A DNA stretch of 64,000 nucleotides from CAVTRI01 sp963737075 (GTDB lineage: Bacteria; Actinomycetota; Acidimicrobiia; Acidimicrobiales; Palsa-688): positions 2,728,001-2,792,000 of the forward strand of contig CAVTRI010000002.1 of the NCBI GenBank assembly GCA_963737075.1, read 5' to 3'. The position numbers were made by a program, and so were the translations under genes. Shown piece by piece: positions 35,852 through 43,288 of this stretch (position 1 is the stretch's first letter; each line of letters starts with the position of its first letter). Under the pieces are notes generated by a model. It saw only the letters and a program-made list of their open reading frames with translations. It had not been told where the DNA came from and did no database searches.

Positions 35852-36793
35852 GTGGATAAGACTACGGGTGCGCTGCGACCGCCGCGCTTTGACTGCTGGG
35901 CGGGTCGGCTGGCTGACTACCGGCCGCAGGGGATTGATCCGGCGGTCTGGGAGCACGTTCGCCCATTTGTGGTGGACTGCCTGGACCGGCTGGATCCGGA
36001 TGACGGGCCAGGGGCTCGCCGGGTGGTGCGGGTTGTAGCCCGTCTGGTGGCCTGGGCGGCGGGGGAGGGGCTGCCGCTCGATGTCGAGATGGTGTTGGAC
36101 CCCGACACCGTGGAACGGTTCACCGCCGTTGCGATCCCTGACGACCGGTCCCGGGCGACATACCGGTCGGTGCTGCGCCGGGTCGGCCCGAAGCTGACGG
36201 CCAAGGCGCCCTGGGAGCCGAGGGCCGCGACCGTGGCTCGCCGCCAGGTTGCGCCCCCTTACAGCGAGGCGGAGGTCGTACAGTTCCGGGCGGACGCGTG
36301 GTCGCAGCCGACACCCGGGCGGGTGCGAGCCGCCCGGGCGTTGTTGGCTCTCGGGGCGGGGGCCGGGTTGGACGGGCGATGGGTAACCAAGGTGACGGCC
36401 GCCGATGTCTGTGCCGGGGCTGGGATGGTGTCGGTCGGGGTGAAAGCGCCTTCGGCCCGGCTGGTGCCGGTGCTGGCGACCTGGGAGGACGAGGTTGTCG
36501 ATCTGGCCGAGACGGCCGCCGCCAGCGAGTTCCTGGTGGGCGGTACGTCTACTGCTCGGAATCGGGCCGGGGCGCTATCGGCGTCGTTGGTGGTCGCCCA
36601 CGGGCATCCTCGCTTGTCGGCGTCCCGGTTGCGTTCGACCTGGCTCGTGACGCATCTGGCGATGGGCACTCGGCTGCCCGAGCTGGTCAACGCGGCGGGC
36701 CTGCAGAGTGCGACCGTGCTGTCCGACCTGCTCGAGTTCGTCCCCGCCGTGGACGAAGCGCGCCAGAGCGAGATGCTGCGGGGGCGGTCATGA
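35852..36793 (+). CDS. Tyrosine-recombinase-like protein lacking catalytic residues
   Basis: 313 aa. GTG 35852 was chosen because TTGGAGG lies 8 nt upstream; the frame is open from 35801. The N-terminal half is a helical core-binding-like domain (CLDRLDPDDGPGARRVVRVV). The second half follows the order of a tyrosine-recombinase catalytic domain: RVRAARALLALGAGAGLDGR, KVTAADV, then SRLRSTWLVTHLAMGTRLPE and LVNAAGLQSATVLSDLLEFV. The HxLR His is Ser and the position of the nucleophilic Tyr reads Leu/Phe. It therefore probably binds DNA but does not cut. Its stop overlaps the transposase start (ATGA). Confidence 0.65.
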   Translation: MDKTTGALRPPRFDCWAGRLADYRPQGIDPAVWEHVRPFVVDCLDRLDPDDGPGARRVVRVVARLVAWAAGEGLPLDVEMVLDPDTVERFTAVAIPDDRSRATYRSVLRRVGPKLTAKAPWEPRAATVARRQVAPPYSEAEVVQFRADAWSQPTPGRVRAARALLALGAGAGLDGRWVTKVTAADVCAGAGMVSVGVKAPSARLVPVLATWEDEVVDLAETAAASEFLVGGTSTARNRAGALSASLVVAHGHPRLSASRLRSTWLVTHLAMGTRLPELVNAAGLQSATVLSDLLEFVPAVDEARQSEMLRGRS

Positions 36794-38460
36794 CGCGCCA
36801 TCGGCCTCCGCTGGACGCGTCGGGCGGGCGACCCACGACTGGCCACGAGCTGCAGCTGGCGTTGGGGATCGTCGACCGTTCGGGTGTCGTCGCGGCGTTG
36901 GAGCCGTACTTCGTTGCTGAGACGGGCCGGCGTCGGGTGCTGGGGTTGAAAGCGCTGTTGGTGGTCTGCCAGCTCAACGCCCTGGCCCGCCATCACAAGG
37001 GTCATCTGATCGAGGTGGCCCGGGTCCTCAACGCCCTGACCGACGAGCAGCGGGACCGGTTGGGGATCGTTGGGCACGATCCGGCCCATACCTACGACCG
37101 GGTGGACCGCACCTTCACCAAGCTGGCGGAAGTTCTTGAGGCCGGCCATCCCGGCGTGGACGCCAAGTGGTTCGCCAACGCCCTGGCCCAGGGAGCCGTG
37201 CCCGAGGAGTTCCACCAGTCCCGATCGGTGGCGGTGGACGGCACCGATGTGGAGACCTGGGGCGCCCTGGATGGTGACGCCGTCACTGTCGAGCTTGACG
37301 GGGAAGCGGCCGAGACCCAGCTGATGGACGACGGCGAGGTGCCCAAGCCCAAGAAGCCGGCCCGCAAGGCCAAGGTGCTCGGCGTCGGCACGGACGGCCG
37401 TAACCAGTACACCGTCGACCCCGACGCCCGGGCCGGGCACCGCTCCGCCACCAACTCTAGGCCGGCCGGACCCTATGTCGGCTACGAGCTGCACCTGGCC
37501 GTGCAGGCCCGGGACGTTAAGTGGACGAACTACCTCGACAAGGTATCGATGTCAGATGAGGTGCCCGGGGTGGTCACCTGCTTGGCGCTCATGCCGGCCG
37601 GCACCCACCGGGGACGGGCCATCGTCAACGACCTCGTCGCCGCCAAGGAGGCAGGCGCGCCGATCGACGATGTGGTGTGGGATCCTGGCTACTCGCTGTG
37701 TTCGGCCGGCTCCACTCATCACAAGCTGGCCCAGGCCGGCATCCACCAGACCTTCCAGCCCGTCACCCACCAGCGGGGCATCCGACCGTTCTCCGGAGAG
37801 GCCCTGCTGGTGGATGGGCAGCTGTACTCCAGCCTGCTGCCGAACGAGCTGCGGGACCTGCCCATGCCGCCGAGAGGGGCGCCAGAGCCGGTCAAGCTGG
37901 AGCACGAGGCCAAGTTCAACCTGCGGGCCCGCTGGCGGATGGTGCGCCACGCCGGCCCCGACGCGGATGGGGCCACCCGGTGGCGCTGCCCGTTCTGCGC
38001 TGGGCTGCTCCGGGCTCGGAAGTTCGGAAAGACGATGCGGCGGCCCAAGACGGTGCCGCTCGTGCCGGTCGATGAGGGCTGCGAGCACTGCTGCGGCGGC
38101 ATCCTCACGGCCATGCCGGCCGAACTGCCTTGGACCCAGCGCATCCCGTTCGGCACGACGGCATGGCGGCTGTCTATGGGACGGCGTCAGGTGGTCGAAT
38201 CGGTCAACGCCGCCCTGAAGGGAGCCTTCGCCGATCTGGCCCGAGGCTTCATGCGGGTCATGGGGCAAACCAAGATGACAGTCATGCTGGGCTTCACCAT
38301 CGCCGGGTACAACCTCGACCGCATCCGCTCGTACCGGGCCAAGAAGCGGGCCGAGGCAGAGGCCAAGCCCGCCCAGCCCAAGCGTCGGCGGGGGACGTGG
38401 CGTGAGGTGGTCGAGGGCGTGGACGGCGTCGAGAGCCCGGGCGCGGGCCCGCCGACGTAG
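36790..38460 (+). CDS. DDE transposase next to the tmRNA gene
   Basis: 556 aa from the ATG overlapping the upstream stop. It has an N-terminal helical domain (RVLGLKALLVVCQLNALARH), first candidate Asp in SRSVAVDGTDVETWG, and an inserted charged linker (KPKKPARKAKVLGVGTDGRN). Later come YVGYELHLAVQARDVKW, second Asp in DDVVWDPGYSLC, a zinc-finger-like insertion (RCPFCAGLL...GCEHCCGG), and a Glu in RRQVVESVNAALKGAFADLA. This is an IS4/IS1182-like RNase-H fold with a Cys pair insertion. It ends 210 bp from the tmRNA 3' end. A broken copy is at 32444-32890. Confidence 0.75.
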   Translation: MTRHRPPLDASGGRPTTGHELQLALGIVDRSGVVAALEPYFVAETGRRRVLGLKALLVVCQLNALARHHKGHLIEVARVLNALTDEQRDRLGIVGHDPAHTYDRVDRTFTKLAEVLEAGHPGVDAKWFANALAQGAVPEEFHQSRSVAVDGTDVETWGALDGDAVTVELDGEAAETQLMDDGEVPKPKKPARKAKVLGVGTDGRNQYTVDPDARAGHRSATNSRPAGPYVGYELHLAVQARDVKWTNYLDKVSMSDEVPGVVTCLALMPAGTHRGRAIVNDLVAAKEAGAPIDDVVWDPGYSLCSAGSTHHKLAQAGIHQTFQPVTHQRGIRPFSGEALLVDGQLYSSLLPNELRDLPMPPRGAPEPVKLEHEAKFNLRARWRMVRHAGPDADGATRWRCPFCAGLLRARKFGKTMRRPKTVPLVPVDEGCEHCCGGILTAMPAELPWTQRIPFGTTAWRLSMGRRQVVESVNAALKGAFADLARGFMRVMGQTKMTVMLGFTIAGYNLDRIRSYRAKKRAEAEAKPAQPKRRRGTWREVVEGVDGVESPGAGPPT

Positions 38461-38599
38461 GGGCAGAAGCACCCGGTTGGGACCGGCTGCCAACGGCGGC
38501 CGGCTTCAACGCGTCGGCAAACAGGTCGGGAAGCGGTGGAAGGGCGGGAAGAGCAGATATGGGGCGCATCGAGACCGCGTGGAAGGCCCAGAACGCCGC

Positions 38600-38634
38600 A
38601 AAACCCCGCCGGGGAGGACCGCTGGCGGGGTTTT
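38600..38634. terminator. Bidirectional rho-independent terminator
   Basis: AAAACCCCGCC...GGCGGGGTTTT: an 11-bp perfect stem with A/T tails on both sides. It separates the convergent transposase (+) and tmRNA (-) and can serve both. Confidence 0.75.
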
Positions 38635-38669
38635 GAGATCACGGGACGCTCTCTTTCGAGAACATCCCA

Positions 38670-38697
38670 CAGTGGAGGTGGCGGGAATCGAACCCGC
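38670..38697. repeat. Right copy of the 28-bp tmRNA 3'-end repeat (putative att site)
   Basis: CAGTGGAGGTGGCGGGAATC and the next 8 bases cover the acceptor stem and T-arm end of tmRNA (minus strand). The identical 28 bp are at 20593-20620. Integration at this point keeps the tmRNA intact. Confidence 0.75.
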
Positions 38698-39018
38698 GTC
38701 CTTCGATACCTCATCAGGCCTTCTCCGAGCGCAGCCGGTGATTCGCTCTCGGGCCCTCCGACGCCACCGGCACCGGCGGAGGGCCCCAGTCAACTGAGGT
38801 GTTCCCGACGGCCCGTTGACGAGACCGGCGGGTGAGCCCTACTGGATGACGCCCGTGGCCGGCCCGTAAGGCTGGGGCCGGGCGGACGGGTCGCTGTTAA
38901 GCGGCCAGTGCGAGCTGAGGCTCGGCGTTTATTTGTGGTTCCGGCTCTTTAACGTGGTTCCGGAGACCACGGCTCGCTTCTCCCGAATCGACGACCGAAG
39001 TCGAAGCCGATCACCCCC
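38673..39018 (-). ncRNA. ssrA: Transfer-messenger RNA (tmRNA)
   Basis: The 5' end reads GGGGGTGATCGGCTTCGACT and the 3' end GGTTCGATTCCCGCCACCTC-CA; the first seven bases (GGGGGTG) pair with CACCTCC of the 3' end to form the acceptor stem. CCA is not encoded. The tag reading frame ends ...INAEPQLALAA with TAA at 38899-38897. The resume codon cannot be fixed by eye. tmRNA with SmpB rescues stalled ribosomes and tags the peptide for ClpXP-type proteolysis; smpB and clpP are both in this window. Length about 346 nt, normal for one-piece tmRNA. Confidence 0.93.
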
Positions 39019-39424
39019 GTGGTTGTCAACGTGCAACGCCGAACATGGTACCCGAGCTGGTGACGCCACGGACCGGCCCGCGAGTGGCGGTGTAAGTCGG
39101 GAGAGGTGGCAGTCGTGGGGAGGGCCTAAGCGCGCCGGGCCAGCGTGGCTTTGAGCGTTGCCGGCGCCTCATCGCGCCGGATGCAAGGGCAGCCGGTTGA
39201 CGGCGCGTGGAAGCGTCAGGTCCTGAGCTAACTGGCGCGTTCATCGGTCACCGGCACCCTCTCGCGCGCCACTTGTCGTGGCCCTTGACTCCTTCACGCG
39301 CCACTTGCCGGCCACTCGCCTCGGCCGAAGCGCGCCCTGGGCGGGGACGGGTGGCGCCGCGGGGAGGGACCCGCCGACCGAAGGGAGATGGGAGGAGTCC
39401 CGCTCGACAGCACCAGGAGGAGGC
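39019..39424. other. Gap holding the tmRNA promoter
   Basis: About 400 bp. On the minus strand a TACCAT -10-like hexamer lies at about 39045-39050, roughly 30 bp from the mature 5' end, consistent with a processed precursor. The string CGCGCCACTTG occurs twice (about 39266 and 39297). No gene recognised. Confidence 0.45.
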
Positions 39425-40585
39425 CTACGGGCGGACCCCCGACTCCCGCGCCGCCACGCTGCCGGGCTCGGGTCGCCGGCCGGAGCGGACAACGGCCTCC
39501 AGGTCGCGTGGCAGCACGGCGCCCACGGTGTGGCCGCCGTCGATCACCAGGATCAGCTTTCGACCACCCGTTTTGGCCAGCACTTCCAGCGTGGCGTCAC
39601 CGGGGGCGGCACCGGTGGCGGCGGCGATGGGTACGGCGACGTCAATCGGGCGGAGCATGCTCCAGTCGGGCATCGGGACGCGGGCGAGCTCCTCGCCGGC
39701 AAGGAGGCCGTCGTAGCCGGCGCCGTCCCAGCGTTCCAGCAGCCACACGTACCCGGGGCGCTGGGCGACGTAGCCCTCAAGGAAGGCCCGGATCGTGATC
39801 CAACCCGGAGCTGCGGCCACCGGGCGCATGACATCCGCGACCGGGATCCCGTCGAGCACCCGGTGCACGATTGCTGTCCGCTCCTCGTCGCGGGCCGCCG
39901 CCATCAGCCAGCCGCCGACGACCGCCAGCAGGATCCCGTCAATCACGTCCTGGCGAGCCATGGCGAACCAGAACCCGGCCGCAGCCACCGCCACCCCGAG
40001 CGCCATGCCGATCCACGTCGTGACCTTGCTGGCCCAGAACCTGCTCCCTGTCACCGCCCAGATGGCCCCGTGCAAGATGCGTCCACCGTCGAGGGGCGCC
40101 GCCGGCAGGAGGTTGAACAGGGCCAGCGCGACCTGGATCACCGCTAGCCAGCCCATCGCGGCTACCAGCAACCGCCCGGCGCCGGCACTTATGGCGAGCT
40201 CCCGGCCGAGCCACAGGAAACCGCCGAGCACGGCCGACACCGCGGGGCCGACCACGGCGATCGCCAGCTCCGTCCCGGGCCGGCGGGCGTCGCCCTCGAT
40301 GCGCGTGATGCCACCCATCCACGAAAGGGTGATGCCGTCCACCCGGTGACCCGCCCGACGAGCCACCACGGCGTGGCCGATCTCGTGGAGCAGCACCCCG
40401 ACCAGGAGGGTAACGGCGGTGAGGGCCCCGACCAGGTCGTAGGCAGCGCTCGAGTAGCCGGGGGCGTCGTGCGGGAGACGGCTGCCGGACAGGCCGACGG
40501 CGAGGAGCACGGCGAACGCCAACAGGGTCCAGTTGACCCCTATCGGCACCCCGCCGACGCGGCCGAGGCGGACGGTGTCTCTCAT
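39425..40585 (-). CDS. Site-2 protease family (M50) intramembrane metalloprotease with CBS region
   Basis: 386 aa; GAAGGAACTGCC precedes the ATG. TM helix 1 (LLAFAVLLAVGL), zinc motif HEIGH at 67-71, conserved LSWMGGITRIEG, and the third ligand in LLPAAPLDGGRI (D166). TM helices continue to about 225. The C-terminal about 150 residues form CBS-like repeats (IPVADVMRPV, then LEVLAKTGGRKLILVIDGGH) as in many actinobacterial M50B proteases. These proteases cut TM segments such as anti-sigma factors; the substrate is unknown. Confidence 0.92.
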   Translation of the reverse strand: MRDTVRLGRVGGVPIGVNWTLLAFAVLLAVGLSGSRLPHDAPGYSSAAYDLVGALTAVTLLVGVLLHEIGHAVVARRAGHRVDGITLSWMGGITRIEGDARRPGTELAIAVVGPAVSAVLGGFLWLGRELAISAGAGRLLVAAMGWLAVIQVALALFNLLPAAPLDGGRILHGAIWAVTGSRFWASKVTTWIGMALGVAVAAAGFWFAMARQDVIDGILLAVVGGWLMAAARDEERTAIVHRVLDGIPVADVMRPVAAAPGWITIRAFLEGYVAQRPGYVWLLERWDGAGYDGLLAGEELARVPMPDWSMLRPIDVAVPIAAATGAAPGDATLEVLAKTGGRKLILVIDGGHTVGAVLPRDLEAVVRSGRRPEPGSVAARESGVRP

Positions 40586-40640
40586 GGCAGTTCCTTCTTA
40601 CCCTGACACGGTACGGAAGGTCGGAGTCTTCAACGACTTC

Positions 40641-41138
40641 TCAGACAGGACGCCCGCCCCGCCCCAGCCGGGCGACGGCTTCTCGGCGGGCCTCCCGGTT
40701 GGCGTCCCGTTCGGCGATGGCGTGCCGCTTGTCGTACCGCCGTCGGCCGCGGGCCAGCGCAAGACCGACCTTGGCCCTGCCCTCTTTGAAGTACACCGAC
40801 AGCGGGACCAGAGTCAGGTGCTCCTGGTTGGTCCGGTTGCCCAGCTCAGCGATCTCACGGTGATGGAGCAGTAGCTTCCGCCGCCGTTCGGGATCGACCA
40901 GGCCGAACCCCGATGTAAAGCTGTACGGCGCGATGTGCATCGCGAAGAGCCACACTTCGCCATCTATGACTCGGGCGTAGGCCTCGCGGATCTGCACCTT
41001 TCCCTCACGTAGAGACTTGACTTCGCTGCCTACGAGCACCAGGCCAGCCTCGTAGGTCTCCAGGATGTCGTAGTTATGACGGGCCCGCCGGTTCTGGGCC
41101 ACCATCTTGGCGCTGTCGGAGGTCTTCGCCGGGGACAT
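40641..41138 (-). CDS. smpB: SsrA-binding protein SmpB
   Basis: 165 aa; the ATG at 41138 gives the expected length and N-terminus (MVAQNRRARHNYDILETYEA within the first 32 residues), while the longer upstream frame is spurious. OB-fold hallmarks: GLVLVGSEVKSLREGKVQI, YARVIDGEVWLFAMHIAPY, RRRKLLLHHREI, and LVPLSVYFKEGRAKVGLALA. The basic C-terminal tail (GRRRYDKRHAIAERDANREA) enters the decoding centre. It works with the tmRNA gene 1.6 kb away. Confidence 0.97.
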   Translation of the reverse strand: MSPAKTSDSAKMVAQNRRARHNYDILETYEAGLVLVGSEVKSLREGKVQIREAYARVIDGEVWLFAMHIAPYSFTSGFGLVDPERRRKLLLHHREIAELGNRTNQEHLTLVPLSVYFKEGRAKVGLALARGRRRYDKRHAIAERDANREARREAVARLGRGGRPV

Positions 41139-41156
41139 AGGAACGTCAACGCTACC

Positions 41157-41576
41157 GTGCACGCTGTGCTCGTGCTCCCGCCGACCGTGGCCCGCCAGAT
41201 CGTCGCTCACTGCCTGGACGAGGACCCGCTGGAAGGGTGTGGGCTGCTCGGCGGCCAGGAATCTGATGGGACGGCCACGGTGACCGGCTGCTGGCCGGCC
41301 CTCAACGAGGCCGGTTCGGCGCGGCTGTACACGGTGGCCCCCAGGGACCTCCTGGCCGCCGACCGGGCCGCCGAGGCCGCGGGCGGCCAGCTCATCGGCG
41401 TCTGGCACTCGCACACCCACACCGACGCCCAGCCGTCCGCGACCGACATCCGGGACGCTCCCGACCCGGCCTGGCATTACGTGCTGGTGTCGCTGCGTGA
41501 CAGCGAACCGGCGCTTCGGTCGTGGCGCATCCGGGAGGGGAAGATCGAAGAGGAGCCCGTGGTTCTACAATGGTGA
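41157..41576 (+). CDS. mec: JAMM/MPN metalloprotease, Mec-like (CysO-cysteine hydrolase)
   Basis: 139 aa from GTG 41157. A complete JAMM site: E26 in LEGCGLLGG, H84-x-H86 and S94-x-x-D97 in VWHSHTHTDAQPSATD. In Mycobacterium tuberculosis the homologous Mec releases cysteine from the CysO carrier made by CysM; here cysO and cysM follow immediately, which supports the same role. It is divergent from smpB with only 18 bp between starts. Confidence 0.9.
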   Translation: MHAVLVLPPTVARQIVAHCLDEDPLEGCGLLGGQESDGTATVTGCWPALNEAGSARLYTVAPRDLLAADRAAEAAGGQLIGVWHSHTHTDAQPSATDIRDAPDPAWHYVLVSLRDSEPALRSWRIREGKIEEEPVVLQW

Positions 41577-41626
41577 CGGAACACGTCGGGTTTTGAGACC
41601 CGGCGGCCAACAGCCTTGGAGTGCCC

Positions 41627-41902
41627 GTGCCCGTGGACGTTCGATTGCCAACCGTTCTGCGACCCGCCGCCGGAGGGGCGGCGACCGTGGAGGCGGATGG
41701 AGAGACGGTGGCGGAGGTCTTCCAGAACCTCGTCGACCAGCACCCGGGGCTCCGCGACCTGCTGCTGACCCCTGATGGGGAGCTCCACCGGCACCTCAAC
41801 GTGTTCCTCAATGACGACGACATCCGCTACCTGGGTCGCCTGGAAGCCAAGGTCGGGCCGAGCGACACCCTGACGCTGATGCCCGCGGTGGCCGGGGGCT
41901 GA
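41627..41902 (+). CDS. cysO: CysO-like ubiquitin-fold sulfur carrier
   Basis: About 91 aa. GTG occurs at 41621, 41627 and 41633; TTGGAG at 41616-41621 favours 41627 or 41633. MoaD/ThiS fold with VRLPTVLRPAAGG, TVAEVFQNLVDQHPGLRDLL, LNVFLNDDDIRYLG, and SDTLTLMPAVAGG. It ends in the required C-terminal Gly-Gly, which is thiocarboxylated to donate sulfur to O-phosphoserine on CysM. Confidence 0.92.
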   Translation: MPVDVRLPTVLRPAAGGAATVEADGETVAEVFQNLVDQHPGLRDLLLTPDGELHRHLNVFLNDDDIRYLGRLEAKVGPSDTLTLMPAVAGG

Positions 41903-41906
41903 GGCG

Positions 41907-42854
41907 ATGGCGCGTTACCAGAGCATCATGGACCTGATCGGCGACACGCCGATGGTCGACATCAGCCAGCTCAGCCCCAACCCCCGGGTGGCGATCCTGG
42001 CCAAGCTGGAGGGCTGGAACCCGGGAGGTTCGGTGAAAGACCGGGCCGCTCTGGCCATGATCGAAGAGGCGGAAAAGGACGGGTCTCTGCGACCGGGCCA
42101 GCAGATTCTCGAGTCCTCGTCCGGCAACACCGGGATCGCCCTGGCGATGATCGCCAAGGTCAAGGGCTATCCGATCAAGGTGGTTCTGCCTGAGAACGTC
42201 TCGGTGGAACGCCGGCAGTTGCTGGAACTGTGGGGGGCCGAGATCATCGACTCCCCGGGGACCGAGGGGTCCAACGGTGCGATGCGGCGCGCCCAGAAGC
42301 TGGCGGCGCAACACCCGGACTGGTGGTTTCCATACCAGTACGCCAACCCCGCGAATCCCAAGACCCACTACGAGAGCACGGGGCCGGAGATCTGGCGCGA
42401 CTGCCCCGAGATCACCCACTTCATCGGTGGCCTGGGCACGGCGGGGACGCTCATGGGTGTCGGGAGGTTTCTCAAGGAGCGCAACCCGGCGGTGCAGGTG
42501 TGGGCCGTGCAGCCCCCGGCGGGGGAGCTGGTCGATGGCCTGAAGAACCTGGATGAAGGTTTCATCCCGCCCGTGTTCACTGACAACGACGGGTTCGAGC
42601 TGCTGGACCGGTCCAGGGTCGTGGGACCGCGGGAGTCGATCGAGTGGGTCCGCCGGCTCACTGAGGTGGGCATCTTCGCCGGCATCTCGTCGGGGGCGAT
42701 CATGGCCGCCGCCGCCAAGTGCGCGTCGGAGATCGACGAAGGCGTGATCGTGACCATCGTGTGCGACGGGGGGTGGAAGTACCTGTCGACCGACGTCTGG
42801 ACCGGGGACCTCGACGAGGTGACGGAGCGGGCGAAGCGCGTCATCTACTTCTGA
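41907..42854 (+). CDS. cysM: CysM cysteine synthase (CysO-thiocarboxylate-dependent)
   Basis: 315 aa. PLP enzyme of fold type II: MDLIGDTPMVDISQLSP, PLP Lys44 in NPGGSVKDRAA, SSSGNTGIALAMIA, the phosphate loop GGLGTAGTLMGVGR, and GIFAGISSGA. Adjacent cysO and mec indicate the protein-bound route to cysteine, which resists oxidation better than the sulfide route. The start lies 4 bp after cysO, so translation is likely coupled. Confidence 0.95.
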   Translation: MARYQSIMDLIGDTPMVDISQLSPNPRVAILAKLEGWNPGGSVKDRAALAMIEEAEKDGSLRPGQQILESSSGNTGIALAMIAKVKGYPIKVVLPENVSVERRQLLELWGAEIIDSPGTEGSNGAMRRAQKLAAQHPDWWFPYQYANPANPKTHYESTGPEIWRDCPEITHFIGGLGTAGTLMGVGRFLKERNPAVQVWAVQPPAGELVDGLKNLDEGFIPPVFTDNDGFELLDRSRVVGPRESIEWVRRLTEVGIFAGISSGAIMAAAAKCASEIDEGVIVTIVCDGGWKYLSTDVWTGDLDEVTERAKRVIYF

Positions 42855-42952
42855 ACCGGCACGTTTATGATGGTCGGCCCCGACCACCTGCGCGAGCTTT
42901 AGCGGGGCTGCGCGAACGCTCACGACGTTCTCAGCCAACTCCCAGGTCCAGC

Positions 42953-43288
42953 ATGGATGATGGTGGCATGCACACCCCGGCCAGTCGCACCGATGGGTAC
43001 CGGCGCATCCGTTCGGTGACCCGCTGGGTCACGGCCGGCTGCGTCGCTGCCATCGCGGCGGTGGCCGCCGTCGTCGGCATCTCGATCCCCGGGCACTCGT
43101 CGCACACGACGACTTCCCGGACGGCTCGGTCCAATTCGGGGTCGACGTCCGGCGCAAACTCCCCGTCGTCCGCCGAGGACAACTCCCCGTCGGCGACGAC
43201 GCCGACGACGGCTCCGAGCCTGAGCCCCCCTTCTGACGCGCCGGTACCGACGTTTCAGCAGCCGGTGGTCCGCTCCGGGGCGTCATGA
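42953..43288 (+). CDS. Small Ser/Thr-rich membrane-anchored protein of a flavin/redox operon
   Basis: 111 aa from ATG 42953 (ATG 42968 also possible). There is a basic N-terminus, one TM helix (WVTAGCVAAIAAVAAVVGIS, about 26-45) and an extracytoplasmic low-complexity Ser/Thr/Pro tail ending PTFQQPVVRSGAS. It overlaps apbE by 4 bp. Because ApbE attaches FMN to Ser/Thr in SGA(S/T)-like motifs, the terminal SGAS is a tempting but unproven flavinylation site; a regular FMN-binding domain is not seen. Confidence 0.75.
   Translation: MDDGGMHTPASRTDGYRRIRSVTRWVTAGCVAAIAAVAAVVGISIPGHSSHTTTSRTARSNSGSTSGANSPSSAEDNSPSATTPTTAPSLSPPSDAPVPTFQQPVVRSGAS

Noticed and set aside
36298..36789. Upstream extension of the DDE transposase frame (720 codons in total)
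   Set aside because: The region encodes the recombinase-like protein in another frame; the ATG at 36790 overlapping its stop is the sensible start.
40641..41477. 278-codon form of SmpB
   Set aside because: The first 113 codons are antisense to the JAMM gene and unlike SmpB; the ATG at 41138 gives the family's length.
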